Assembly: GCA_016699165.1 (NCBI GenBank)
Contig: CP064963.1
Location: 2,790,001 to 2,854,000, forward strand
From: Candidatus Melainabacteria bacterium
Lineage (GTDB): Bacteria; Cyanobacteriota; Vampirovibrionia; Obscuribacterales; Obscuribacteraceae
Length of the DNA: 64,000 nt
Direction of reading: 5' to 3'
Under the pieces are notes generated by a model. The model had not been told where the DNA came from. It saw only the letters and a list, made by a program, of their open reading frames with translations, and did no database searches. The position numbers were made by a program, and so were the translations under genes. Below, piece by piece: positions 35,238-43,396 of the stretch (the first letter of the stretch is position 1; each line of letters starts with the position of its first letter).

Positions 35238-36065
35238 ATGTTCCACAAGACCAAAATCGCCCTGGCTGCCGCACTGGTTGCTAGCATCTCCCTCACCAGC
35301 TTCTCCGTCAATGGCGCCTTCGCCGCCGACCTGGAAGCGCTCAACAAGAGCAATTGGCAAGACACCCTCAAACAGTCGGACAAGCCTGTCCTCGTGATGG
35401 TCACCGGCGCCAACTGCAAGCCCTGCGACGAACTCGAGGTTGTCCTCAAGGCAACCGCGAACTCGCGTGGCGATGTCAAATTCGTCAAGGTCGACGCCAA
35501 AGATGTTGGGGTCCTTTCCGATGATCTGCCTTACGTCGCCTATTCCTACCCCTCGGTCGGAATAACTGTTTCGGGCGTCGCCAGGAGTCTCAAGACGGAG
35601 GCTGACATAAGCAAGGCGCTCACAGCCTGGTCGGCGTCGGCGACAGAATTGAGTAAGCTGAAAGCCAAACAAGCCAAGCTCGAAGAGACGATGGACGAGA
35701 CAACTGCGCCTTACGAGGAGCAGCTCAACCAGATCTCGCAAAAGAAGAAGGAGGCCACCAAGGACGTCTACAAGAACTACTCCGACGTCCAGCGGCAGTT
35801 GAAGGAGAAAGCTAAACCTTACGACGAGCAGATCGCCAAAATCGAAGCCGACCGAGGCCAGGCTCTCGCCGCTCTACAAAACCAGCTCGATCAAGCACAA
35901 AATGCAATCGAGTTGGCGAAAAAGCCTTTCAACGAAGAGATCGCCAAGCTCAGGGAAACAGCGGCAGCAGCTGTCTCCGGCACGCAGACCGAAATGGACA
36001 AGGTTCGCAAGGCTCAGCGTCGCCTGAAGAACAAAGACGCTGAGCTGCTCGACAACAACGAGTAA
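35238..36065 (+). CDS. Exported thioredoxin-fold protein with long coiled-coil
   Basis: A signal peptide (~1-29, ending AFAA-D) precedes a thioredoxin-like domain (~30-130) with KPVLVMVTGANCKPCDELE, a CxxC active site (C-K-P-C), and VKFVKVDAKDV. From ~140 to the end the sequence is a continuous charged coiled-coil (KLKAKQAKLEETMDE ... ALQNQLDQAQNAIELAKK). GAGGAAAA precedes the ATG. The domain suggests thiol redox or chaperone work outside the cytoplasm; the coiled-coil may oligomerise or span. Codons are strongly C/G-ending. The ~295-bp leader after the previous terminator is pyrimidine-rich with no gene. Confidence 0.85.
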   Translation: MFHKTKIALAAALVASISLTSFSVNGAFAADLEALNKSNWQDTLKQSDKPVLVMVTGANCKPCDELEVVLKATANSRGDVKFVKVDAKDVGVLSDDLPYVAYSYPSVGITVSGVARSLKTEADISKALTAWSASATELSKLKAKQAKLEETMDETTAPYEEQLNQISQKKKEATKDVYKNYSDVQRQLKEKAKPYDEQIAKIEADRGQALAALQNQLDQAQNAIELAKKPFNEEIAKLRETAAAAVSGTQTEMDKVRKAQRRLKNKDAELLDNNE

Positions 36066-36093
36066 TAATTGCGTGAATTTGTTCTGATTAAGA

Positions 36094-36126
36094 CGGCAAC
36101 CGGGTTTTCTCCTGGTTGCCGTTTTT
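36094..36126 (+). terminator. Strong intrinsic terminator
   Basis: CGGCAACCGGG pairs with CCTGGTTGCCG around TTTTCT and runs into TTTTTC. Confidence 0.92.
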
Positions 36127-36178
36127 CTTGACTACCCACTACTACACATTATCGTAAAGATTACCCTCCAACAATGCT

Positions 36179-36214
36179 TTTAGAACTTAACCCGATATCG
36201 GTTTAAGTTCTAAA
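36179..36214. repeat. 36-bp near-perfect palindrome centred on CGATATCG
   Basis: Every base pairs symmetrically about 36196/36197 from 36179 to 36214 except one C/T position (36191 with 36202). It lies ~170 bp before the dioxygenase-like gene. Its length and symmetry suggest a dimeric or tetrameric repressor operator; no T-run follows. Confidence 0.6.
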
Positions 36215-36215
36215 G

Positions 36216-36319
36216 ATGTCTTAGCGCTGCGAGGTTATATGTTTGAAACCCGCATGTCAAGCAAGTTTCAAAGGTCGATTCCCGACCCTTGTGCTTGTTA
36301 GAGTAAGCGGTCCTTTTTT
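36216..36319 (+). ncRNA. Candidate structured RNA or leader element
   Basis: After the palindrome, TTTGAAAC (36242-36249) can pair with GTTTCAAA (36265-36272), GTCG with CGAC follows, and GACC...GCTT (36284 onward) pairs with AAGC...GGTC before a T-run at 36313-36319, a terminator-like end. The terminator lies 66 bp before the next gene, so the unit is either a small RNA or an attenuated leader. It is not a tRNA: no cloverleaf forms around the T-arm-like GGTCGATTCCCGACC. Confidence 0.35.
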
Positions 36320-36384
36320 AACCCTTCACTCGACTTTCTCATCTCACCAAACTAAATCCACAACAGATCAAGAAGGAAACTCAA

Positions 36385-37026
36385 ATGCCTGAAATGCATT
36401 CGAGACGATCTGCTCTGCAAACCATTCTTGGATGCGGGGTAGCTTTCGTCTCGTACTTGGTCTCAATTGAAAGGTCGAACGCTATGACCCTCAAACCCAC
36501 GCCGATGCAAGTCGACGGACCTTACTTCCTGCCCAACGCACCGTTTGGCACAAACATCATCCCCGCCGGCATGACTGGTGACCTGATCGAAGTCTCCGGC
36601 CGCGTGCTTGCAACCGACGGCAACCCTGTTGCCAACGCCATGGTTCACGTCTGGCTCGCTGATCCCAAGGGCATCTACGACAACCAGGACGCACAAGGTC
36701 GGGCAACCAAGATTTCGGTTTCGCAGATGAAGCTGCGCTGCCGCATCGTGACCGACCAAAACGGCGCCTACAAGTTTTCGTGTTTGCGTCCGGGCAACTA
36801 TGATGTCGGCGGCGGCAACGTGCGTCCTGCTCACATCCATGTGATGGTCGAGGCGCGCAAGAAGAAGACGCTCATCACGCAGCTCTACTTCACTGACGAC
36901 CAGTACAACACCAAGGACCTTCAGGGTCCGGGCTTCTTCCTTCCGGAACTGCTCGTGCCGATGACTCCTTCGGTGGCTCAAGCTGGCGTCTTTCAGCGTG
37001 GCAATTTCGACTTCGTGCTGGCGTAA
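36385..37026 (+). CDS. Tat-exported intradiol dioxygenase-like protein
   Basis: The 213-residue protein starts with a twin-arginine-like signal (HSRRSALQTILGCGVAF). The rest matches the intradiol ring-cleavage dioxygenase fold: VDGPYFLPNAP, VSGRVLATDGNPV, the first Tyr ligand region VWLADPKGIYDN, and YDVGGGNVRPAHIHVMV with the second Tyr and the His-x-His pair, i.e. the four Fe(III) ligands of catechol/protocatechuate dioxygenases. Exported relatives exist in which the substrate is not known. AAGGAAA precedes the ATG. Strong terminator follows; C/G-ending codons. Confidence 0.87.
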   Translation: MPEMHSRRSALQTILGCGVAFVSYLVSIERSNAMTLKPTPMQVDGPYFLPNAPFGTNIIPAGMTGDLIEVSGRVLATDGNPVANAMVHVWLADPKGIYDNQDAQGRATKISVSQMKLRCRIVTDQNGAYKFSCLRPGNYDVGGGNVRPAHIHVMVEARKKKTLITQLYFTDDQYNTKDLQGPGFFLPELLVPMTPSVAQAGVFQRGNFDFVLA

Positions 37027-37048
37027 CGCTCGGGCGAAGCTGGTAAGA

Positions 37049-37121
37049 ATCAGTTGGCGCAACTGATCTGAGAAGGAGCAGATTTTGATTCTCAAGAATC
37101 AATTTCTGCTCTTTCTTTTTT
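37049..37121 (+). terminator. Double hairpin terminator after the dioxygenase gene
   Basis: First hairpin ATCAGTT/AACTGAT (37049-37067), then GAGCAGATTTTGATTC pairing with GAATCAATTTCTGCTC from 37076 and followed by TTTCTTTTTT. Confidence 0.88.
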
Positions 37122-37162
37122 AAATCTATTGCTATACGTTTTAGTAGAGATATTCTAAAAAA

Positions 37163-37199
37163 ATGGAGAAACGGTTTCAAGTTGAAACCGCTTCTCCAT
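37163..37199 (-). terminator. Terminator of the 97-aa membrane protein gene
   Basis: ATGGAGAA and CGGTTTC pair with GAAACCG and TTCTCCAT around AAGTT. On the minus strand the stem is followed by a run of seven T. Confidence 0.88.
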
Positions 37200-37224
37200 C
37201 AGCACTTTTACCGCTCGTCAGTCG

Positions 37225-37518
37225 TTAGAACTGGCGGGTGAATGCGGCTGCAAAAATGACGAAGCCCGCCGCCACGCAGAAGTACAGGGCGCGAGTGGCG
37301 CAACGATGCAGAGTGCCGCTACCGAGGATGGCCATGATCATCGCCGACAGGATAGTGCCTACGACGCTCGCCACCATGATGACGACGACGAGAACGAGAC
37401 CATCGGTGTTGTTGATGGTGTTCATTGACGCAAACACGCTCACGAGCACACCCAGGATCACAGAAACGAGGTCGCCGAGCCGAGATTGAGAACGAGCGGG
37501 ATTGGACTGATTGGTCAT
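37225..37518 (-). CDS. Small three-helix membrane protein (97 aa)
   Basis: The start is taken at MTNQSNPARSQ (37518), which has AGGAGAAA upstream; the ATG at 37554 has none. Hydrophobic helices are LGDLVSVILGVLVSVFASM, LVLVVVIMVASVVGTILSAM and LYFCVAAGFVIFAAAF. No family recognised. Monocistronic with GC-rich codons. Confidence 0.72.
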   Translation of the reverse strand: MTNQSNPARSQSRLGDLVSVILGVLVSVFASMNTINNTDGLVLVVVIMVASVVGTILSAMIMAILGSGTLHRCATRALYFCVAAGFVIFAAAFTRQF

Positions 37519-37623
37519 CAGATTTCTCCTGTGTTGCCTTGATTTCAGTTTCATTCTTCAAGAGGCGAATACCGAAGAGAGAAGCGCATCAGCACTGTCT
37601 CTCTCCGGTTTAGTCACAGGTCA

Positions 37624-37649
37624 CAAAGCCCTCAAGGAAAAGGGCTTTG
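37624..37649 (-). terminator. Hairpin after the 70-aa zinc-ribbon gene
   Basis: CAAAGCCCT pairs with AGGGCTTTG around CAAGGAAA. It overlaps the last codons of the gene and lacks a T-run, so termination is doubtful. Confidence 0.4.
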
Positions 37650-37844
37650 CTCGCAGTTGCAGTCCCAGAGCGGACGTCCGCACGGTTGATGCGGTTGGGT
37701 CAGCTCGGGGTTACAAGCGAGGCAGACGATGGTGTGCTTGCCGTGCGCGACTTCGGTATCGCACTCGTAGCACTCCACCGGCGGCTTCACTTGCTGCGGG
37801 GCAGTGGAATTGGTCTGCCCTGCTTGGGTCTGCTCTACGGTCAT
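37632..37844 (-). CDS. Small CxxC/CxxC zinc-ribbon-like protein (70 aa)
   Basis: The product has VECYECDTE and VCLACNPE (Cys 25, 28, 41, 44), the spacing of a zinc ribbon, and a Cys-containing tail (CGRPLWDCNCEQ). GAAAGGAA precedes the ATG. The N terminus is Gln/Thr/Pro-rich and probably flexible. It may bind nucleic acid or protein through the ribbon; unproven. Confidence 0.65.
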   Translation of the reverse strand: MTVEQTQAGQTNSTAPQQVKPPVECYECDTEVAHGKHTIVCLACNPELTQPHQPCGRPLWDCNCEQSPFP

Positions 37845-37894
37845 GCAGTTCCTTTCGTGGTTAGAGTTTTGGTTGCCTCGAATCCGGTCCGCGC

Positions 37895-38575
37895 TTAAGC
37901 CGCTTGGACACAGGATTTGAGATAACCGGCCACTGCTGCCAGTTCGATGCCGCCATAGAAGGGGGCGGGCACAGAGCCAGCATCGAGGAGACCTTTGGCG
38001 CGAACGACGCCGTCCTCGATTTCGCAGAGATCGCTCATGCTCTCGAAAACAATAGCCGTGTCATGGGCGACACAGGCGACGGTTTCATGCGCTTTCTGCT
38101 GCAGGTCGCACGCATCATCTGCGATGAACCTGGCATTGGAGAAGCGCAGAGCAAGCTCGCGCAGATTCAGGTCGGGATTCAGGTTGGAAAGCCCGTCCAG
38201 AGTAGCGCGAAGTCGGATGGACGCTTCGCGAAAGTATGCCAGGCTGCGCAAGCCGTTGTCGTCGATGGAGAGAAAATCGCCAGCGCAAACCACGTATTGC
38301 TGACGCAGAACGGTGAGTTCCTGGCGCAGGGTGTGCAGTTGCTCGATGAACTGGCTTGCCAGAACCGAAGTCCAGCTTGCCTCGAGTTCCTGCACATCGC
38401 TTACGAAGTCGTCGCCGACTAGCCGGTCCCAGTTGTAGTGGGTGGACTGTCTGGCGAGCGAGCGTCGATTAGCCACGCGGTTGCCCGTGCGAGGTGCAGC
38501 GGGTTTGCTCATAGCAATAACGAAGCCGATACCGACGAGAGCGGCCGTAACTAACAATCGGGTCTTGTCCGACAT
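37895..38575 (-). CDS. Orphan protein with one N-terminal membrane helix (226 aa)
   Basis: The N terminus (KTRLLVTAALVGIGFVIAMS) is a signal anchor. The rest is helical: VQELEASWTSVLASQFIEQL, HTLRQELTVLRQQYV and LRELALRFSNARFIADDA look like a four-helix or methyl-accepting-type sensory bundle. No family recognised. AAAGGA precedes the ATG. The 219-bp gap upstream contains CTAGCGCA at 38772. Confidence 0.7.
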   Translation of the reverse strand: MSDKTRLLVTAALVGIGFVIAMSKPAAPRTGNRVANRRSLARQSTHYNWDRLVGDDFVSDVQELEASWTSVLASQFIEQLHTLRQELTVLRQQYVVCAGDFLSIDDNGLRSLAYFREASIRLRATLDGLSNLNPDLNLRELALRFSNARFIADDACDLQQKAHETVACVAHDTAIVFESMSDLCEIEDGVVRAKGLLDAGSVPAPFYGGIELAAVAGYLKSCVQAA

Positions 38576-38794
38576 GTTGAGTCCTTTCTTGCGTTGAGTT
38601 CAGTTTCTCTCGACTGGCACCATTGCCGGTCGAAAAACGCGAGATGTATTATGGGTATTTGGCGGTAAAGACTTTTAGTGGAAATAAATAGAGATATGAT
38701 CTGAGCTTACAGATATCTCTTGACAGCCTCAAGATTATAAAAGTTAGTTGGCTCTAAACTTTGCGTATAGACTAGCGCAGCTCGCCCAGAGAAT

Positions 38795-39238
38795 TTAGAG
38801 TCCTGTTTCAGAAACCATGTAGAAGCAAGCAAGCATAACAAGCATTGCACTAGTTACTCCAAGCCAAAAACCGGCAACTAGTATTTGCCAGACTATCAAA
38901 GCCTGTCTACTAGTCAGACTAATGAGAATTCCCATGCGGTTGATGATGTAAAAAAGTACTGCACCAACTGTGAAAAGAAGTGGCAAGAGCTTGATGCCTG
39001 GCGGCACTTCCACTGACACTGCTACTACTAAACTCAAGATGCAGAGTACTACCAAAAAGATGGTGACATAATCGGAAAAGCGCTGTTTGACGTTATCTGC
39101 GACCGATGCGTCGTTGATATGTTTGATAGCTAAAACAAAATTCTTCAGACCCTGACGTCTTGGAACCGAGCTTTGTTCAGGCACTTTCACCTGTTCGACT
39201 TTTTCAGCTTCTTTTGATTGGTCAGCACTTTCAGACAC
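38795..39238 (-). CDS. Membrane protein (147 aa)
   Basis: The start is GTG at 39238, preceded by GGGGGAA. About 45 charged residues are followed by three or four hydrophobic helices (YVTIFLVVLCILSLVVAVSV; LLPLLFTVGAVLFYII; IVWQILVAGFWLGVTSAML). No family recognised. It lies 67 bp downstream of khpB on the same strand and could be the last gene of the rpmH-khpB operon. Confidence 0.72.
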   Translation of the reverse strand: MSESADQSKEAEKVEQVKVPEQSSVPRRQGLKNFVLAIKHINDASVADNVKQRFSDYVTIFLVVLCILSLVVAVSVEVPPGIKLLPLLFTVGAVLFYIINRMGILISLTSRQALIVWQILVAGFWLGVTSAMLVMLACFYMVSETGL

Positions 39239-39305
39239 GATAGTTCCCCCGGGAAACCTACTCTAATCTTATCAACAAATCTGAAATTCAAGGATTTTTT
39301 TGGCG

Positions 39306-39878
39306 TTACTCGATATTATCGGGTTCGTCGCCGTCTGCATCATCAGAAAAATCTGGCGATTCATCCTCTTCTTCGTGCTTAGAAGAACCCGAGTCTTCAG
39401 AAGGCTCGCCTTCAAAACTGATAACGATGTGACGATCCGGACCCTCGCCTTCACTCTTAGACGAGAGTTCGGGAAAGTGTTCTTGCAAGTAATTGTGCAC
39501 CAGACGTCTTTCGTATGGTGACATAGGATCGAGATCAACTCGCTCCACTTCACCATTGAGAACCGCTACCGCACTTTCTTTGGAAGATTCTTCCAGAGTA
39601 CGTCTGCGACGCGCTCTATAGTCAAGAACATCAATCACAAATGGCCCGTGATCGATGGCGTTGCTCTTACACATTTGTCTTACGACGAATTGCAGAGCTT
39701 CTAAAGTTTTGCCGTTTCTGCCGATAAGCATTCTTGCATCGTCAGCTCTACAGTCTATGCGAAAACAGACTGTGCGCTCATCTAGCTCTTCTTCTACGAC
39801 GCTTGCATCTATGTCGAGAATAGCCAGGATCTTTTCCAGGTAGGCTTGAGCACTTTCTCCAAATTGGCTTTGATTCAT
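39306..39878 (-). CDS. khpB: KH/R3H RNA-binding protein KhpB (Jag)
   Basis: The 190-residue protein has a KH domain with the loop IGRNGKTLEALQFVV (~52-66) and an R3H domain around RVDLDPMSPYERRLVHNYLQ (~113-132). The acidic, disordered C-terminal tail is unusual. KhpB binds RNA with KhpA and affects division and envelope growth in other bacteria. It sits in the canonical place after yidC, 3 bp from its end. The N-terminal Jag domain is short or absent. Confidence 0.92.
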   Translation of the reverse strand: MNQSQFGESAQAYLEKILAILDIDASVVEEELDERTVCFRIDCRADDARMLIGRNGKTLEALQFVVRQMCKSNAIDHGPFVIDVLDYRARRRRTLEESSKESAVAVLNGEVERVDLDPMSPYERRLVHNYLQEHFPELSSKSEGEGPDRHIVISFEGEPSEDSGSSKHEEEDESPDFSDDADGDEPDNIE

Positions 39879-39881
39879 TGT

Positions 39882-41003
39882 TTATCTCTTCTTCTTTTTC
39901 TTTTTAGGCTTGTCGCTGGGACTTGCAGGTTCCACTGTCACAGTCCCCGGGGCGGCGCCTTCCGTCACATTTTCAAGAGGCTTAACCGGTCTCTTCATCA
40001 ACAACCAGGTTTGGAAGGATTGAACCACGTTTGAGATAAACATGTAAACCAGTACGCCAAGAGGCAAAGGCATGAAAACAAACATGCCCGTCATTGCAAA
40101 CGGCATGAATTTCATGGTGTCTTGTTGAACTCTTTGTTGGTCGTCCATTTTGGCAGGATCAATTTTGCTTTGCGGCATCATGAATTTCTGAGAAACCCAC
40201 ATGGAGACGCCAAATCCAAGAACCAAAATCACTACATCTAAATTTTTAGGATCAAGCAATTGCATTCCTACAGCCACTTTTCCAAGACCTGAAAAAGGAC
40301 CGAATCTTTCTTCTTTAGCTACGCCAGGCACAATTGCGTGCACCTGATAGTCGCCTTCTTGATTGAACACGGCATGCCCGGTTTCAGAAATGGTGGCAGC
40401 CTCTGATAGAGCCGGCTTGCCTCCTTTTATCACTTCCCATTTCGGTTTAAAATCTGATGGTAAATCGCCTTCAATAGTGCGAGTGCCGAAGTCTACTGCT
40501 TCACCAGTCGATAGTTTCAATTCACCTGGGTAAACGGCTACCTTAGCCAGTTTCCCTGTTTGGCTGACATAAGGCATAGTGGCATCGGAAGTTTCTTTTT
40601 TAGTTTCTTTGACTACCTGAGCCGATTTCACTACTTTGACGTTAACCGATATCGGTTTATCACCAAAAGGGGGTCCACTAAAAGTGGTGAAAAGTGCGAT
40701 GAAAATTGGAAGTTGAAGAAGCATCGGCCAACAACCGCCCATCGGATTTACTTTATTCTTGCCGTAGAACTCCATAAGCTTTGTTTTGAGCATTTCGGGA
40801 TCGTCTTTATAACGCTCCTGAATCTCTTTAAGCATTGGTTGAATCAAGCCCATCTGCTGCATTGACGCTGTCTGTTTAGCGACCAGTGGCCACAACAAGG
40901 CTCTAACGCCAAGCGTAAGACCAACCAGTGCCCAGCCGTAGCTTTGCGTTTTGCCCCAAATAAAGATCAGGGCAGGAAGCATGAAATTGTAAGTCAGGTC
41001 CAA
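39882..41003 (-). CDS. yidC: YidC/Oxa1/Alb3-type membrane protein insertase
   Basis: The 373-residue protein has the conserved insertase core: WALVGLTLGVRALLWPL, the cytoplasmic loop with QERYKDDPEMLKTKLMEFY, NPMGGCWPMLLQLPIFIALF, and the later helices VVILVLGFGVSMWVSQ and FMPFAMTGMFVFMPLPLGVLVYM. It lacks the large N-terminal domain of proteobacterial YidC. An insert of ~130 residues (~115-245) between the second and third core helices contains an Ig-like passage (VAVYPGELKLSTGEAVDFG ... DYQVHAIVPG). The C terminus is Lys-rich. It inserts proteins into the inner membrane with or without Sec. Confidence 0.95.
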   Translation of the reverse strand: MDLTYNFMLPALIFIWGKTQSYGWALVGLTLGVRALLWPLVAKQTASMQQMGLIQPMLKEIQERYKDDPEMLKTKLMEFYGKNKVNPMGGCWPMLLQLPIFIALFTTFSGPPFGDKPISVNVKVVKSAQVVKETKKETSDATMPYVSQTGKLAKVAVYPGELKLSTGEAVDFGTRTIEGDLPSDFKPKWEVIKGGKPALSEAATISETGHAVFNQEGDYQVHAIVPGVAKEERFGPFSGLGKVAVGMQLLDPKNLDVVILVLGFGVSMWVSQKFMMPQSKIDPAKMDDQQRVQQDTMKFMPFAMTGMFVFMPLPLGVLVYMFISNVVQSFQTWLLMKRPVKPLENVTEGAAPGTVTVEPASPSDKPKKKKKKR

Positions 41004-41006
41004 CGG

Positions 41007-41228
41007 TTAAACCACCTTATCTACGCCACCTGGATGCCAGGGATGGCAGCACGACAGTCTGCGCAAGCCAAAAAACAGACCTTTGATCAGTCCGTGGCGA
41101 GCTAGACTACCAATCATATATTCTGAACAACTAGGATAAAACCTGCATGATGGCTGTCTCAAGAATCGCGTCATTTGATAAACGCGTATCGCTAGTATCA
41201 GCGGTTTTGTTGTAATTGACGACTTCAT
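41007..41228 (-). CDS. yidD: Membrane protein insertion efficiency factor YidD
   Basis: The 73-residue protein shows the full family signature: CRFYPSCSEYMIGSLARHGL followed by GLRRLSCCHPWHPGGVDKV. It lies between rnpA and yidC with 3- and 11-bp gaps, the usual order. Confidence 0.96.
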   Translation of the reverse strand: MKSSITTKPLILAIRVYQMTRFLRQPSCRFYPSCSEYMIGSLARHGLIKGLFFGLRRLSCCHPWHPGGVDKVV

Positions 41229-41239
41229 CTATGATTTAC

Positions 41240-41620
41240 TTAAGCTTTTAAATTAGAGCAATATTTTTTCTTTGCTCTCTCCAGACTGCTTAGCAACGCG
41301 CCGTTCAGCTGGCCCCATGTCATGTGGAGTGCTTGTGGATGAATCACGAAAACAAGAGCATAGAGCTGATTCAATTCGAAGCTTCTTCTTACTAATCTAT
41401 AGCTTTCTCGCAATTGACGCTTGATTCTGTTGCGCACGCAAGAACTCTTAGAAACCTTCTTACCAACTACAAAACCTGCCAAAGGTAGCAGGCTTTTTCC
41501 TGGCGATGGACGCCTGGGCACTACATAAAGACTGAAAGCATCAGCGTTTATGACCATTCTGGCTTTGTATGCCCGCTCAAAAAGAGACTGACGGCGCAAC
41601 CGCTCGGCTGAGGGAAGCAC
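41240..41620 (-). CDS. rnpA: Ribonuclease P protein component
   Basis: The 126-residue basic protein begins MLPSAERLRRQSLFERAYK and has the RNR motif region VVGKKVSKSSCVRNRIKRQL, where the KKVSK and RNRIKR residues contact P RNA and pre-tRNA. It is the protein subunit of RNase P, which matures tRNA 5' ends. It lies 21 bp downstream of rpmH. Confidence 0.95.
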   Translation of the reverse strand: MLPSAERLRRQSLFERAYKARMVINADAFSLYVVPRRPSPGKSLLPLAGFVVGKKVSKSSCVRNRIKRQLRESYRLVRRSFELNQLYALVFVIHPQALHMTWGQLNGALLSSLERAKKKYCSNLKA

Positions 41621-41641
41621 AAATACTTTTCCAGTCCTGCC

Positions 41642-41779
41642 TTAAACAACTGCCAGACGCTGACGACCTTTCGCTCTGCGACGGCTAATAACTCTTCTGC
41701 CAGCTTTGGAAGACATTCTAGCCATAAAGCCGCTGTCTTTTTTAGCTTTCAATTTGGAACCACGCAACGTACGTTTCAT
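41642..41779 (-). CDS. rpmH: 50S ribosomal protein L34
   Basis: Read directly from the minus strand: ATG at 41779 gives a 45-residue basic protein starting MKRTLRGSKLKAKKDSGFMA and ending GRQRLAVV, with the L34 core RMSSKAGRRVISRRRAKGR. AGGAGTG precedes the ATG. The N-terminal SKLKAKKDS differs from the common QPNNRKRAKTH. First gene of the rpmH-rnpA-yidD-yidC-khpB cluster. Confidence 0.95.
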   Translation of the reverse strand: MKRTLRGSKLKAKKDSGFMARMSSKAGRRVISRRRAKGRQRLAVV

Positions 41780-41959
41780 TATTCACTCCTGAGCGGTCTC
41801 GGATTTGAACGATCGATTTGCCTTAAAAATTCTGGCTTATCCGGACCAAACAAGCCATGTTATCATTCGACGCTCTTAATTAATATCCGTCCGTTATTGA
41901 ATTAAGACTAAAAGTTTACCAATCGTAGATTTTTTTCTCCTACCTGCCAATATATTTTC

Positions 41960-43396
41960 GTGCGCTCAGATAACGACATTCGTATACTCAAGTCGTCTTC
42001 CCAACTTTGGGATGATGCTCGCGCTATTCTGGAAAAGAAATTAGCGCAACCAAGCTTCGAGAGCTGGATTAAGCCTGTTAAATTATTGATGTTGGAAGAT
42101 CGCGAAGTTGTCCTTGCTGTGCAAAACGACTTTATGCGCACAATGGTCACCAATTACAAAACTCAGATTCTGTCTGCTTTTCAAGAGCTACTGGACACAA
42201 GCGAACCGCTCAGCATGCGAGTTGAGATTCAGCAAGATCTAGAACCTTCCACATATACAAGTTCCATTGCCAATATTCAGCCTGACGCCATAAGCCAATC
42301 TTCACCCGCCAAAGTAACTTCTGTTTCTATTGCCTCCGCACCTAAACCGCCTCCACGCTCAGATTCGGCTGTACTCAGTGCACTTAATCCCCGTTTTACT
42401 TTTGCAAATTTCGTAGTTGGCTCGAACAGCCGTTTTTGTCATTCTGCCGCTCACGCTGTCGCTCAAAAACCAGGCCAAGCGTATAACCCACTTTTTATGT
42501 ATGGTGGTGTGGGACTAGGAAAAACGCATATCATGCAAGCGATTGGTCACGAAATTATTGCCACATCACCTCAACTTAAGGTGCGATACATAAGCTGTGA
42601 GCGTTTTACAAACGATCTGGTTGCTTCTATTCGCGAAGATAGAATGGTAGATTTTCGCAAAAGATACAGACAGGTAGACGTTCTGCTTGTTGACGATATT
42701 CAATTCATTGAAGGCAAAGATGCTACTCAAGAAGAATTTTTTCACACTTTCAACGCCTTGCGTGATTCAGGAAAGCAAGTGGTTTTGTCGTCAGATCGAC
42801 CACCTAAGGCTCTTGCTCATTTGACAGAGCGCTTGCGTAGCCGCTTTGAGTGGGGTTTGATTGCAGACATTCAATTGCCTGACCTTGAAACGCGTATTGC
42901 CATTTTGCAAAAGAAAGCAATTCTTGAGCAAATGACAGTCAGCGACGATGTTCTTGAATTCATTGCTACAACAAGTACAAAGAATATTCGGGAGATGGAA
43001 GGTGCACTAATAAGTGCTTATGCCTTTTCCAACTTGATGGGCGCACCAATGGATCTAAGTACCGTGCAAAGCGCTTTGCAGCGCGGAGGCGCACCAATAA
43101 AAAAAGCTGTACTTTCTTTAGAAGTTATCATCAACGCTGTAGCTGATGCATATAAAGTAGAGCCATCCGAACTCCGCTCCAGCAAACGTTCTCAAGATAT
43201 AACTCTTGCTAGGCACGTGGCTATGTATTTGGCTCACGAAATTGGAAAATTCAGTTATCCAAGGATTGGAGAGACTTTCGGCAATCGTAAGCACACCTCT
43301 ATTTTATACGCTTATCAACGTATCCAAAAGCTAATAAATGAAGACCCTGAACTAGCCTCAATGGTTTCGACCATAACAAAAAAACTGGGCGTTTGA
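41960..43396 (+). CDS. dnaA: Chromosomal replication initiator DnaA
   Basis: The 478-residue protein has domain I (LWDDARAILEKKLAQPSFESWI), a long linker (~95-140), the AAA+ domain with Walker A GGVGLGKT (182-189) and Walker B VLLVDDIQFIEG (from 241), and the DNA-binding domain IV with the signature DITLARHVAMYLAHE and FGNRKHTSILYAYQ. It binds DnaA boxes and opens the origin. The start is GTG at 41960 without a clear Shine-Dalgarno. It is divergent from rpmH over a 180-bp gap. Confidence 0.97.
   Translation: MRSDNDIRILKSSSQLWDDARAILEKKLAQPSFESWIKPVKLLMLEDREVVLAVQNDFMRTMVTNYKTQILSAFQELLDTSEPLSMRVEIQQDLEPSTYTSSIANIQPDAISQSSPAKVTSVSIASAPKPPPRSDSAVLSALNPRFTFANFVVGSNSRFCHSAAHAVAQKPGQAYNPLFMYGGVGLGKTHIMQAIGHEIIATSPQLKVRYISCERFTNDLVASIREDRMVDFRKRYRQVDVLLVDDIQFIEGKDATQEEFFHTFNALRDSGKQVVLSSDRPPKALAHLTERLRSRFEWGLIADIQLPDLETRIAILQKKAILEQMTVSDDVLEFIATTSTKNIREMEGALISAYAFSNLMGAPMDLSTVQSALQRGGAPIKKAVLSLEVIINAVADAYKVEPSELRSSKRSQDITLARHVAMYLAHEIGKFSYPRIGETFGNRKHTSILYAYQRIQKLINEDPELASMVSTITKKLGV

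Noticed and set aside
36270..36290. tRNA suggested by a T-arm-like GGTCGATTCCCGACC
   Set aside because: No acceptor stem, D-arm or anticodon arm can be placed at the right distances.
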